The notes under the pieces are model-generated. The model was not told the origin of the DNA, made no database searches, and was given only the letters and a program-made list of their open reading frames with translations. Position numbers and translations under genes: made by a program. A stretch of DNA of 64,000 nucleotides, taken from positions 1,116,001-1,180,000 of the forward strand of contig NZ_LT629703.1 in assembly GCF_900103365.1 (NCBI RefSeq). Reading direction: 5' to 3'. Positions 8,554-16,712 of the stretch are shown piece by piece. Positions within the stretch are counted from its first letter, which is position 1; every line of letters begins with the position of its first letter. The stretch comes from Afipia sp. GAS231. GTDB lineage: Bacteria; Pseudomonadota; Alphaproteobacteria; Rhizobiales; Xanthobacteraceae.

Positions 8554-9389
8554 TCCGGAAACGTAACCATGCGCGTGAACCGCGCCAGCACCTGGTCGAG
8601 CAGCATGCCGACGACGCCGATCAGCAGGATGGCGATGATGACGTTGGTGATCGAGAGGTTGTTCCACTCGTTCCAGACGAAGTAGCCGATGCCGGTGCCG
8701 CCGACCAGCATCTCGGCCGCGACGATCACGAGCCACGCGATCCCGATCGAGATCCGCATGCCGGTCAGGATCGTCGGCGCCGCGGCCGGCAGGATCACGG
8801 TGAAGGCGCGCCTGACGGTACCGACCTCCAGCGTGCGCGCGACGTTGATCCACTCCTTGCGCACCGCCGCGACCCCGAAGGCGGTGTTGAGCAGCATCGG
8901 CCACACCGAGCAGATGAAGATCACGAAGATCGCGGAGATACTGGAATCCTTGATGGTGTAGAGCGCGAGCGGCATCCAGGCCAGCGGCGAGATCGGTTTC
9001 AGCACCTGGATGAACGGATCGAGCGCCTTGTTGATCAAGGGCGACATGCCGATCAGGAAGCCGAGCGGGATCGCGACGATCACGGCCAAGAGATAGCCGA
9101 GGCCGACACGCGCGATCGAATAGCCGAGCTGGATACCGAGACCCTTATCGTTCGGGCCGTTGTCGTAAAACGGCCGCTTCAGGTGCTCCCACAATTTGGC
9201 GCCGACATCGAGCGGGCCCGGCATCGCCGATTTGCCCTGCGTTGCCGTCAGCCCCATCAGCTTGGCGTATTCCGGCGTCATGGTGGCAACGGCTGACGTC
9301 GAGCGCGTGGCGAGGTGCCAGATGCCGAGGAACGCCGCCAACAGCGCGATCGACACCACGGCTGCGCGGAAGCGAAGTGAGAAAGTCAT
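8550..9389 (-). CDS. ABC transporter permease (NrtB/CynB type)
   Basis: A 279-residue inner-membrane permease. It has an N-terminal helix at about 9-29, then the BPD_transp_1 core with about five helices, including the EAA-like loop around ARTLEVGTVRRAFTVILPAAAPTI (residues near 185-208) that docks with the ATPase. An extended periplasmic stretch follows the first helix, as in NrtB. It overlaps the ATPase gene by four bases. A palindromic repeat separates it from the binding-protein gene upstream. Confidence 0.93.
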   Translation of the reverse strand: MTFSLRFRAAVVSIALLAAFLGIWHLATRSTSAVATMTPEYAKLMGLTATQGKSAMPGPLDVGAKLWEHLKRPFYDNGPNDKGLGIQLGYSIARVGLGYLLAVIVAIPLGFLIGMSPLINKALDPFIQVLKPISPLAWMPLALYTIKDSSISAIFVIFICSVWPMLLNTAFGVAAVRKEWINVARTLEVGTVRRAFTVILPAAAPTILTGMRISIGIAWLVIVAAEMLVGGTGIGYFVWNEWNNLSITNVIIAILLIGVVGMLLDQVLARFTRMVTFPE

Positions 9390-9409
9390 CGCCCAAGGCC
9401 TCTCAACGA

Positions 9410-9527
9410 GTCGTCCCGGCGAACGCCGGGACCCATACTCCGCAGCGTTAGTAGTGAAGGAAGGCCTCTGACATCATGCCCAAAAGAGGCAACACGGCGT
9501 ATGGGTCCCGGCGTTCGCCGGGACGAC
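9410..9527. repeat. Interspersed palindromic repeat, CGTCCCGGCGAACGCCGGGA family
   Basis: Bounded by CGTCCCGGCGAACGCCGGGA and its near-exact complement, with GACCCATAC / GTATGGGTC inside. It lies within the transporter operon between binding protein and permease, where such hairpins often protect the upstream message and lower downstream expression. Confidence 0.85.
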
Positions 9528-9555
9528 AGCGGAGAGTGTAGCTGCGTCCCCGCCC

Positions 9556-10941
9556 TCACGTCACCTTCCTGATCTTGAAGCCGGCGAGATAGTCGTCGGG
9601 CTTGGTCGGGTCGAACGTCTTGCCCATCACCGAGAACGATTTGTACGACGACGACGGCGGCGTCAGCCCCATCTCGGTCATGACCTTGCCGGTGTCGGTC
9701 GCAAGATAGACCTGCTCGGCGACCTGCTTGTAATCGACATCGCCCTTGATCTGGCCCCAGCGTTTCATCTGGGTCAGCATCCAGACCGCGAACGACTGCC
9801 AGGGGAACGGATCGAAATCGACGCGCTTGGCGTCGGTCTTGATGCCGCCGAGACCATCGGCATAGGTGCCGGTGAGCACCTGCTCCAGCACGGTGACCGG
9901 GGCGTTGAGATAATTGGCCGGCGCGATCGCCTCCGCGATCTGCTTGCGGTTCTCGGCCTTCGAGGCATAGGCGGTGGCGTCGACGATGGCGCGCGTCAGC
10001 GCCGCAAAACTGTTCGGCGATCCCGTGATGAATTCCTTGCTCGCCGCAAAGCTGCAGCAGGGATGGCCGTCCCAGATTTCCTTCGACAGGATGTGCAGGA
10101 AACCGACGCCGTCATAGATCGCGCGCTGGCAGATGTTGTCGGGCGCGAGGAAGCCGTCGATGTTGTCGGCGCGCAGGTTGGCGACCATTTCCGGCGGCGG
10201 CACCGAACGGAGCTGCACGTCGGTATCGGGATCGAGGCCGTGCTCGGCGAGGTAGTAGCGCAGCAGGTAGTTGTGCATGGAATAGTCGAACGGAATGGCG
10301 AACTTCATGCCCTTCCAGTCCTTGGGATCGCGCTTGTCCTTGTGCTTCATGGCGAGCGTGATGCCCTGCCCGTTGATGTTCTCGATCGCCGGCACCGCGA
10401 ACGGGATCGGCTGCGCGCCGAGCCCCAGCGAGATCGCGATCGGCATCGGCGCCAGCATGTGCGAGGCGTCGTATTCCTTGTTGATGGTCTTGTCGCGAAT
10501 GACGGCCCAGCCGGCGGTCTTCACCACTTCGACATTGAGGCCCTGCTTGGCATAGAAGCCGAGCGGTGACGCCATGATGATCGGCGTGGCGCAGGTGATC
10601 GGAATGAAGCCGACCTTGAGATCCTTTTTCTCCGGCGCACCCGCCTCGGCGAATGCCTCGGTCGCGGTCTTGATCGGAAAGAATTGCGAGATCGCGGCCA
10701 GCGCCGTCGAGGCGCCGACCGATTTCAGGAAGGCGCGGCGCGCGGCATCCCTGGGAAACATCGCGCGCACCACGGCGGAGGCGACCACGCCTTCGTAACG
10801 TTTCTCCTCGCTCTCCACCGGCTCGCAACGCAACGCCAGCGTCGCATGCTCATGTTCGGCCGCGGAACGATGCTGGCCGCAGACGCAGCCGGCGCGCGAC
10901 AATTCGCGGTCGGAGTCGAACGGATCATCGAAGGTGGACAT
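9556..10941 (-). CDS. NrtA/CmpA-family ABC transporter substrate-binding protein, Tat-exported
   Basis: A 461-residue periplasmic binding protein. It carries a twin-arginine signal RRAFLKS at residues 68-74 followed by a short hydrophobic run. The ligand-binding part has the family segments KVGFIPITCATPIIMASPLG and GTYADGLGGIKTDA. Nitrate, bicarbonate and cyanate binders share this fold. The 66 residues before the twin arginines are unusually long and include CVCGQH and a second cysteine, a possible metal site. ATG 10941 has AAAGGGG upstream. Context with cynS favours cyanate or nitrate as ligand; this is inference. Confidence 0.9.
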   Translation of the reverse strand: MSTFDDPFDSDRELSRAGCVCGQHRSAAEHEHATLALRCEPVESEEKRYEGVVASAVVRAMFPRDAARRAFLKSVGASTALAAISQFFPIKTATEAFAEAGAPEKKDLKVGFIPITCATPIIMASPLGFYAKQGLNVEVVKTAGWAVIRDKTINKEYDASHMLAPMPIAISLGLGAQPIPFAVPAIENINGQGITLAMKHKDKRDPKDWKGMKFAIPFDYSMHNYLLRYYLAEHGLDPDTDVQLRSVPPPEMVANLRADNIDGFLAPDNICQRAIYDGVGFLHILSKEIWDGHPCCSFAASKEFITGSPNSFAALTRAIVDATAYASKAENRKQIAEAIAPANYLNAPVTVLEQVLTGTYADGLGGIKTDAKRVDFDPFPWQSFAVWMLTQMKRWGQIKGDVDYKQVAEQVYLATDTGKVMTEMGLTPPSSSYKSFSVMGKTFDPTKPDDYLAGFKIRKVT

Positions 10942-11050
10942 GCTGCGCCCCTTTGTCACACCGGCGCGGCGGAAGTCCCGTTCCGCCGCGATCCGGTCGT
11001 GGAATCACGGCCCGGCCTTTGCTGGCCGGGCCGTGGGAAACATGCACGTT

Positions 11051-11929
11051 TTATGCCGCTCTGCCTGTTATCCGGGCATCCGTCGGCAGGCCTTCCTCGA
11101 TCGGCAGCGACGGATCGCGCGACCATTCGTTCCAGGAGCCGAAATACATCCGGACGTCTTTCACCCCGGCGTTCTTCAAAGCGAGGAAGGTGTTGGAGGC
11201 ACGCGCGCCCTTGAAGCAGTAGAGATAGACCGGCGTGTTCGGCGTGATCCCGACTGTGGCGCATTCCGCCAGGATCTCGTTCCTGGACTTGAAGCGCGGC
11301 CCTTCCGCGGTCGGCTTCATCATGCGGTACCATTCGAGCCAGACCGCGCCGGGGATGCGGCCCTTGCGCGGGCAGAAATCCTTGCCGTAGGGCGAGGAGC
11401 TTTCGCCGATCCATTCGTCGATATCGCGCACGTCGAGCAGCGCGATGCCGGGCTTGCCGACGGCGGCCAGCATGGTCTTGGCATCGATCAGGATGTCGCC
11501 GGCCTCAGGCACGATCGAGAACGACGCCTTTACCGGCGACGGCACGTCTTTCGTCACCGGCAGTCCGGCGGCCGCCCAGGCGTCGTAGCCGCCGTGCAGT
11601 ACCTTGACCTTGGGATAGCCGAGCATGATGAGCAGGTAATAGCCGCGGCAGGACTGGCCGAAGCCGGAATTCATCGACTGTTCGTAGATGACCGCGGTCT
11701 CCTTGCCGGACAATCCGGCGGCGCCGAAGGCATCGGCGAATTTCGTCTTCAGTTCGGCCATGCCTTCCGGCGTCGAGGTCGCAAGGTAAGTGAAGATTTC
11801 GTGGACGTTGACCGCGTTGGGAAGATGTCCGGCGCCGTAGGCGTCGGGATTACGGGTGTCGATCACGACACACGGCTCTTTTTTCAAGAATTCGGCGAGT
11901 TCACCGGCAGAAATCAGCACGTCCGTCAT
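11051..11929 (-). CDS. Sulfurtransferase (two-domain rhodanese)
   Basis: A 292-residue tandem rhodanese. The N-terminal domain (about 5-125) is the inactive partner and the C-terminal domain carries the active-site loop CFKGAR with Cys238. It moves sulfane sulfur from thiosulfate or mercaptopyruvate to cyanide or a thiol. It lies 110 bases upstream of the binding-protein gene and 52 bases after the acyl-CoA dehydrogenase gene on the same strand. No signal peptide is visible, so it is cytoplasmic. Together with cyanase this hints at cyanide/cyanate/thiocyanate handling. Confidence 0.92.
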   Translation of the reverse strand: MTDVLISAGELAEFLKKEPCVVIDTRNPDAYGAGHLPNAVNVHEIFTYLATSTPEGMAELKTKFADAFGAAGLSGKETAVIYEQSMNSGFGQSCRGYYLLIMLGYPKVKVLHGGYDAWAAAGLPVTKDVPSPVKASFSIVPEAGDILIDAKTMLAAVGKPGIALLDVRDIDEWIGESSSPYGKDFCPRKGRIPGAVWLEWYRMMKPTAEGPRFKSRNEILAECATVGITPNTPVYLYCFKGARASNTFLALKNAGVKDVRMYFGSWNEWSRDPSLPIEEGLPTDARITGRAA

Positions 11930-11980
11930 GGCAGGCCTCTCCTGTTTTGGGGTTGCTAGTTGGGGTGGATCCGAAATCCT

Positions 11981-13105
11981 CTAGTGTTCGTCTCCTGCCA
12001 GCATCTTGCGAAGCTGCTTGGTGGCGGGGGTGACGATGGCGACGAAATAGGCTTCGCGCAGCCGGCGCTGGGCGCGATGGCTCTTCAGGTAGCCGCGCGC
12101 GCCGCAATGGAGCATCGCCGCGTGCGCGGCCGCGACGCTGGCGTCGCCGAGGCGAAGCCGCAGCGCCACCACACGGCGCCAGTAGCTGTCGTCGGCATTG
12201 TAGGGATCGCGCGCCAGCGCCATCGTCTCCTTCTCGAATTCGGCGTGCAGCTCACGAAACTGGACTGGTTGTTGCGGCAGATAGCGGTTGACGTGGCCGA
12301 GCGGCGCGTCGACCTCGTCCATGATCTGGATGCAATCCTTGATCAGGCCGAGCCCCATGCCGGCCTGCAGCAGGATGAAACCGGCGCGGATTTTTTTGAC
12401 GAACGGCCCGGCAGGCTCCGCCAAAATCAACTCATCCGGCACGAAGACGTCGCGGAACTGGACGCCATACGTGCCGGTGCCATCCATCGCGAGGAACGGT
12501 TTGCACGGCTGCAGGGTGATCGCGGGATTGGAGCAATCGGCCAGGAACATCACGATGCCGCCCGGCTCATCCTCGCGTTCGAAGATGGTCCCGAAATAAT
12601 GGTCGGGCCCGAGATTGGACACCCAGGGCAGCGCGCCCTTGACGATGTATCCGCCCTCGACCTTGCGGCCCTTGAGTTTGAGTTTCTCGATGCCGAAAAA
12701 GCTCTTCATCGGATTGGAGAGACCGGTGCCACCGAGAATCTGCCCTGAAGCGAACTTGTCGGTAAATTTGGCGACGAGCGCGGGATTGTCGGAGTTCGAC
12801 GCGTACCAGACCAGCGTGTTCTGGCACCACGCCATGAAGGCGGTCGCGCCGCAGACTTCGCCGAGCGCCGCCATCGACTGAATGGCGCAACGCAGATCGG
12901 CCGCGCCATCCTCGGGTTGATGGCTGCCCCAGGCCCCGACATCGCCGAGCCGTCGCAGCAACTCGTCGGGATAGATCGTGCCTTCATCGATCGCCGCCGC
13001 CTGGGGTGCAAGGTTCTTGCGCGCGATCACGGCGACCTGATCGGCGATCGATGCCGATGGCAGGTCGTCGTCAACCGCAAGCCTGGATACCGCCAGTGAA
13101 CCCAT
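11981..13105 (-). CDS. Acyl-CoA dehydrogenase-family flavoprotein
   Basis: A 374-residue protein of the acyl-CoA dehydrogenase fold: helical N-domain, a beta middle domain with GGTGLSNPMKSFFGIEKLKL (FAD side), and a helical C-domain ending in HRAQRRLREAYF. GGAGG precedes ATG 13105. The match to fatty-acid dehydrogenases is loose, and the linked genes (OsmC, rhodanese, ABC importer) resemble those around sulfur-compound monooxygenases such as SfnC/DszC, so a role in desulfonation or sulfur oxidation is possible. I cannot assign the substrate. Confidence 0.8.
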   Translation of the reverse strand: MGSLAVSRLAVDDDLPSASIADQVAVIARKNLAPQAAAIDEGTIYPDELLRRLGDVGAWGSHQPEDGAADLRCAIQSMAALGEVCGATAFMAWCQNTLVWYASNSDNPALVAKFTDKFASGQILGGTGLSNPMKSFFGIEKLKLKGRKVEGGYIVKGALPWVSNLGPDHYFGTIFEREDEPGGIVMFLADCSNPAITLQPCKPFLAMDGTGTYGVQFRDVFVPDELILAEPAGPFVKKIRAGFILLQAGMGLGLIKDCIQIMDEVDAPLGHVNRYLPQQPVQFRELHAEFEKETMALARDPYNADDSYWRRVVALRLRLGDASVAAAHAAMLHCGARGYLKSHRAQRRLREAYFVAIVTPATKQLRKMLAGDEH

Positions 13106-13153
13106 GAGACCCTCCGCACCCCGTTGACCTGTTGTGGTGGCCGTTGTGACGGC

Positions 13154-13699
13154 CTAAGCGCTGACTTCGAGATTGACCGGGCGCGTAAAGGTGTTGGCGA
13201 CCGGCGACCACTTCTTGACGTGGTCCACCAGCGCATCGATCTCGGCCTTCGGAACGCCCTCACATTCCATGTCGACCTTGACGCGGACATCGGTGAAGCC
13301 GACCGGCTTCTCGCTGACGTCGCCGGTACCCCAGACCGCTGTGATGTTGAGGTCGCCTTCGAGCTCGAGTTCGAGCTTGTTGACGGTCCAGCCGCGGTGA
13401 ACCGCGTTGGCATGGAGGCCGACCGCGAGGCAGGAGCCGAGCGCGGCGAGCGAGGCTTCCGACGGATTGGGCGCGGTGTCGTCGCCGAGCAGGCCCGGCG
13501 GCTCGTCGACGATATAGGGCGCGAGATTCCGGATGTAGTTGGCGTGGCGGAACTTGCCCTCCGCCACCGTCTTGCACTTCAAGGTCTTGATGACCTTCGG
13601 ATTGGCCTTGCCGTTGGCAATCAGCTGTTCCAGCCCGTTTTTGTCGATCGGAGCCAGGCAGCCTGTGAGTACTGTTTTTTGAGCGACCGCGGTCATCAT
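13154..13699 (-). CDS. OsmC-family protein
   Basis: A 181-residue OsmC/Ohr-fold protein. Typical features are the long helix with EASLAALGSCLAVGLHANAV, which places a cysteine (in GSCLA) in the redox-active position, and the paired beta sheet with LELELEGDLNI. A second cysteine, near CEGVPKAEIDAL, fits the peroxidase pair. It probably reduces organic hydroperoxides or binds sulfur compounds. First gene of the minus-strand cluster, with GGGAGAGA before the start, and divergent from a TetR gene. Confidence 0.88.
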   Translation of the reverse strand: MMTAVAQKTVLTGCLAPIDKNGLEQLIANGKANPKVIKTLKCKTVAEGKFRHANYIRNLAPYIVDEPPGLLGDDTAPNPSEASLAALGSCLAVGLHANAVHRGWTVNKLELELEGDLNITAVWGTGDVSEKPVGFTDVRVKVDMECEGVPKAEIDALVDHVKKWSPVANTFTRPVNLEVSA

Positions 13700-13720
13700 T
13701 TCTCTCCCTAGGGGTAGGAT

Positions 13721-13734
13721 ACCGAACGGTCTGT
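13721..13734. promoter_or_regulatory. Candidate TetR operator
   Basis: ACCGAACGGTCTGT, with the palindromic core ACCG-AA-CGGT, lies 22 bases upstream of the osmC-like gene in the divergent gap facing the TetR gene. ACCGNNCGGT cores are common in TetR-family operators. Assignment is by motif and position only. Confidence 0.4.
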
Positions 13735-13924
13735 TTCCTGCATGAAGCGTGCCAGAGCCTCACTTTGTCAAAAGCCGAATTCCTCTCGCCGCTTAGCGCC
13801 GGCTGCCCGAAAATCGATCAGCGCCGCGCTGCACAAGCGCGATGCAATTGCCGCGGCAACGCGATTAATTTGAGCGCAAAGATGCTGCTTGATGATTGCG
13901 CTGCGGTTCGATTAACTGGCGCGC

Positions 13925-14587
13925 ATGGCCAAATCAGTTGCGAAGAAGAAACCGGTCGCGGCGGCGCACGCTGCAGGCGACGAGGAATCAGCGCGCGGGC
14001 GGCTGCTCAACGCGGCGACGCGGCTGTTCTGCCGGTACGGAATCAACGCCACCGGCATCGACGCCATCATCAACGAAGCCGGCACCGCGAAGACCACGCT
14101 CTACAAATTATTCGGATCGAAGACCAACCTGGTGCACGCCGTGCTGGAGAGCGAAGGCAAGCAATGGCGCGAATGGTTCATCGCCTCGATCGAGACCGGT
14201 GGCGGCGACGCGCAGGCGAAACTGGCGCGGATCTTCCCCGCGTTGAAGCAATGGTTCGCCGAAGAGCGTTTCTATGGCTGCCCTTTCATCAACGCGGTCG
14301 GCGAGCACGACAAGGATGCCAAGCAATTCCGCGCCATCGCGCTGAAGCACAAGAAGGTCGTGCTGTCGCACATCGAACGACTCGCCGGTGAAATGGGCGC
14401 AAGCGAACCGGAAATGCTGGCGCATCAACTCGCGCTGTTGATCGACGGCGCCATCGTCGCCGCAATGGTGACGCGCGATCCGACCGTCGCCGATATCGCG
14501 GGCCTTGCCGCCGGCAACCTGTTCGGGCCTTCGAAGGCAAGTAAGCCGAAACGCAGCAGCGGCGCCACACAACTCGTCGCCGTTTGA
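13925..14587 (+). CDS. TetR-family transcriptional regulator
   Basis: A 220-residue repressor. The helix-turn-helix lies at about residues 30-70 (LLNAATRLFCRYGINATGID, then NEAGTAKTTLYKLFGSKTNL), preceded by a basic Lys/Ala tail. The C-terminal ligand domain is helical. It is divergent from the osmC-like gene by about 225 bases and is the natural regulator of the OsmC/acyl-CoA dehydrogenase/rhodanese/transporter cluster, probably through the palindrome at 13721. Confidence 0.9.
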   Translation: MAKSVAKKKPVAAAHAAGDEESARGRLLNAATRLFCRYGINATGIDAIINEAGTAKTTLYKLFGSKTNLVHAVLESEGKQWREWFIASIETGGGDAQAKLARIFPALKQWFAEERFYGCPFINAVGEHDKDAKQFRAIALKHKKVVLSHIERLAGEMGASEPEMLAHQLALLIDGAIVAAMVTRDPTVADIAGLAAGNLFGPSKASKPKRSSGATQLVAV

Positions 14588-14807
14588 GAATCGTTAGCCA
14601 TAGCGAGCGATAGCGGCCGGCCGCCAGCGAATGCCGGCAGGCTCCGGAACACCTCTCGGAAACCAGAACGACGCATCCCGTATTTTTACTGTCCCGCGGC
14701 TTAAGAGATCATGGGTCGAAAAGCGCGATGGTAGCCCCGGATTTATCGATCGGTTCCGGGACAGCGTGATGTTTGGCTAAGACATTTTTACGAAAATTCG
14801 CGACTTC

Positions 14808-16712
14808 ATGTCGGTGCCGCGGAACAACCCCGAACTGCTAAAGGCGCAGTACCGGGCGTTTTCGCGTCAGCTGCCGCTGATGTACTTCATCCTGCTCACC
14901 AACACCTGGGCGCTGGCGGTTTCGCACTACTCCGACGCACCGGTCTGGCTGACGATCTACTGCCCGGCGCTCTTCACCGCGCTGTGCGGGATTCGCGTGA
15001 TCGGCTGGTGGCGATCAAGGTCGGTGGTCCCGACCCACGAGATCGCGCTGCGCGCGCTGACCCAAACCAACCGGTTGACCAGCATCCTCACCATCGCCTT
15101 CAGCGCCTGGGCGCTCGGCCTGTCCCCTTACGGGGACGCGCTCGCCCGCGCCCATGTCGCATTCTACATGGCGATCACGGTGATCGCCTGCATCTTCAGC
15201 CTGATGCATCTGCGTCCGGCGGCCTTTACGGTCGCCATTTGCGCCAACATCGTTTTCATCGCGTTCTTCGGATCGTCGGGCAACCTGACGTTCGTGGCGA
15301 TGGCGGTGAACGCCCTGCTCGTCACCATCGCCATGATGTTTATCCTGCAGGCCAACTACCGGGATTTCGCCCGGATGGTCGATGGCCGGACCAGCCTGAA
15401 GGCTCTGAGCAACGAGAACTTTCATCTGGCTAACCTCGACAGTCTCACCGGCCTGCCAAACCGGCGCCAGTTCTTCGCCCGGCTCGATGAGGAATTCGTG
15501 GCGGCCGAAGCACACGGTTATCGGCTCGCCGTCGGCGTTCTCGACCTCGACGGCTTCAAGCCGGTCAATGACATCTACGGTCACGCCGTCGGCGACAAGT
15601 TGCTGATCGCCGTCGGCCAACGACTGGCCGAGGCCTGTGGCGATGCGCATGTGGCGCGTCTCGGCGGCGACGAATTCGCGCTGATCGCAAAGCAGGTCGA
15701 CGACGAGGAGCTGCTGAAGCGAGGTGAGATAATCTGCACGGCCTTGCGCAAGACCTTCGAATTGACGGAAGCGACCGTGCAGATATCGGGATCGGTCGGC
15801 TTCACGGTTTTTCCCGAACTGGCTTCCAATGCGACCGACCTGTTCGAGCAGGCCGACTACGCGCTCTATCACGGCAAGCGAACCAGCCGCGGCAATGCCG
15901 TGCTGTTCTCGACCGCACATGAGGCCGAGATCCACCGCAACGGCAAGATCGAGCGCGCCTTGCGCGCGGCCGACCTCGGCAACGAGCTTGCTGTCGTGTT
16001 CCAGCCGATCGTCGATGCCCGGTCGGAAAAGACGGTCAGCTTCGAGGCCCTTGCGCGCTGGAACAGCCCGACGCTCGGCCGCGTCCCGCCGGACCAGTTC
16101 ATTCCGGTTGCGGAGCGCGCCGGCATCGTCAGCCGCCTGACGCGCGTTCTCTTGGAAAAGGCGCTGACCGCGGCCGCACGTTGGCCCGACGACATCAGGC
16201 TGTCCTTCAACCTCTCGAACCACGACATCAGTTCGCCCGAAGGCGTGATCCGGATCATCGGGATCATCCTCAAGAGCGGCTTCGATCCCAAACGTATCGA
16301 CTTCGAAATCACCGAAACCGCGATCATGCGCGATTTCGAGCAGGCGCGCTCGGCGATCAACAGCCTCCAGACGTTCGGCTGCGGCATCTCGCTGGACGAT
16401 TTCGGGACCGGCTATTCGAGCCTCAGCCAGCTTCATGCTTTGCCGCTGACCAAGATCAAGATCGACCGCAGTTTCGTGACGCAATTGCACGAACGACCGG
16501 CGAGCTACAAGATCGTCAAGTCGCTGATCGCGCTGAGCCGGGACATGGGACTGGGCTGCGTGATCGAAGGTGTCGAAACATCAGAGGAACTTGCGGCACT
16601 GCTGCACCTCGGGGGCTTCGAGGTCCAGGGCTACTACTATTCGCCGCCGTTGCCGGAATTAGAACTCGCGGCGTACCTCGACGCCCCCTTTGCCGACCTG
16701 GAGACCGGCTAG
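14808..16712 (+). CDS. Membrane GGDEF-EAL cyclic-di-GMP protein
   Basis: A 634-residue inner-membrane protein. About six hydrophobic segments lie in residues 20-182, then GGDEF (intact GGDEF at 286-290) and EAL (EAL at 412-414, LDDFGTGYSSLS further on) domains. Both active-site signatures look complete, so it may make and degrade c-di-GMP. The RxxD inhibitory site is absent just before GGDEF. The ATG at 14808 has no clear ribosome site; a GTG two codons later is the alternative. Its stop overlaps that of the convergent methyltransferase gene. Confidence 0.92.
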   Translation: MSVPRNNPELLKAQYRAFSRQLPLMYFILLTNTWALAVSHYSDAPVWLTIYCPALFTALCGIRVIGWWRSRSVVPTHEIALRALTQTNRLTSILTIAFSAWALGLSPYGDALARAHVAFYMAITVIACIFSLMHLRPAAFTVAICANIVFIAFFGSSGNLTFVAMAVNALLVTIAMMFILQANYRDFARMVDGRTSLKALSNENFHLANLDSLTGLPNRRQFFARLDEEFVAAEAHGYRLAVGVLDLDGFKPVNDIYGHAVGDKLLIAVGQRLAEACGDAHVARLGGDEFALIAKQVDDEELLKRGEIICTALRKTFELTEATVQISGSVGFTVFPELASNATDLFEQADYALYHGKRTSRGNAVLFSTAHEAEIHRNGKIERALRAADLGNELAVVFQPIVDARSEKTVSFEALARWNSPTLGRVPPDQFIPVAERAGIVSRLTRVLLEKALTAAARWPDDIRLSFNLSNHDISSPEGVIRIIGIILKSGFDPKRIDFEITETAIMRDFEQARSAINSLQTFGCGISLDDFGTGYSSLSQLHALPLTKIKIDRSFVTQLHERPASYKIVKSLIALSRDMGLGCVIEGVETSEELAALLHLGGFEVQGYYYSPPLPELELAAYLDAPFADLETG

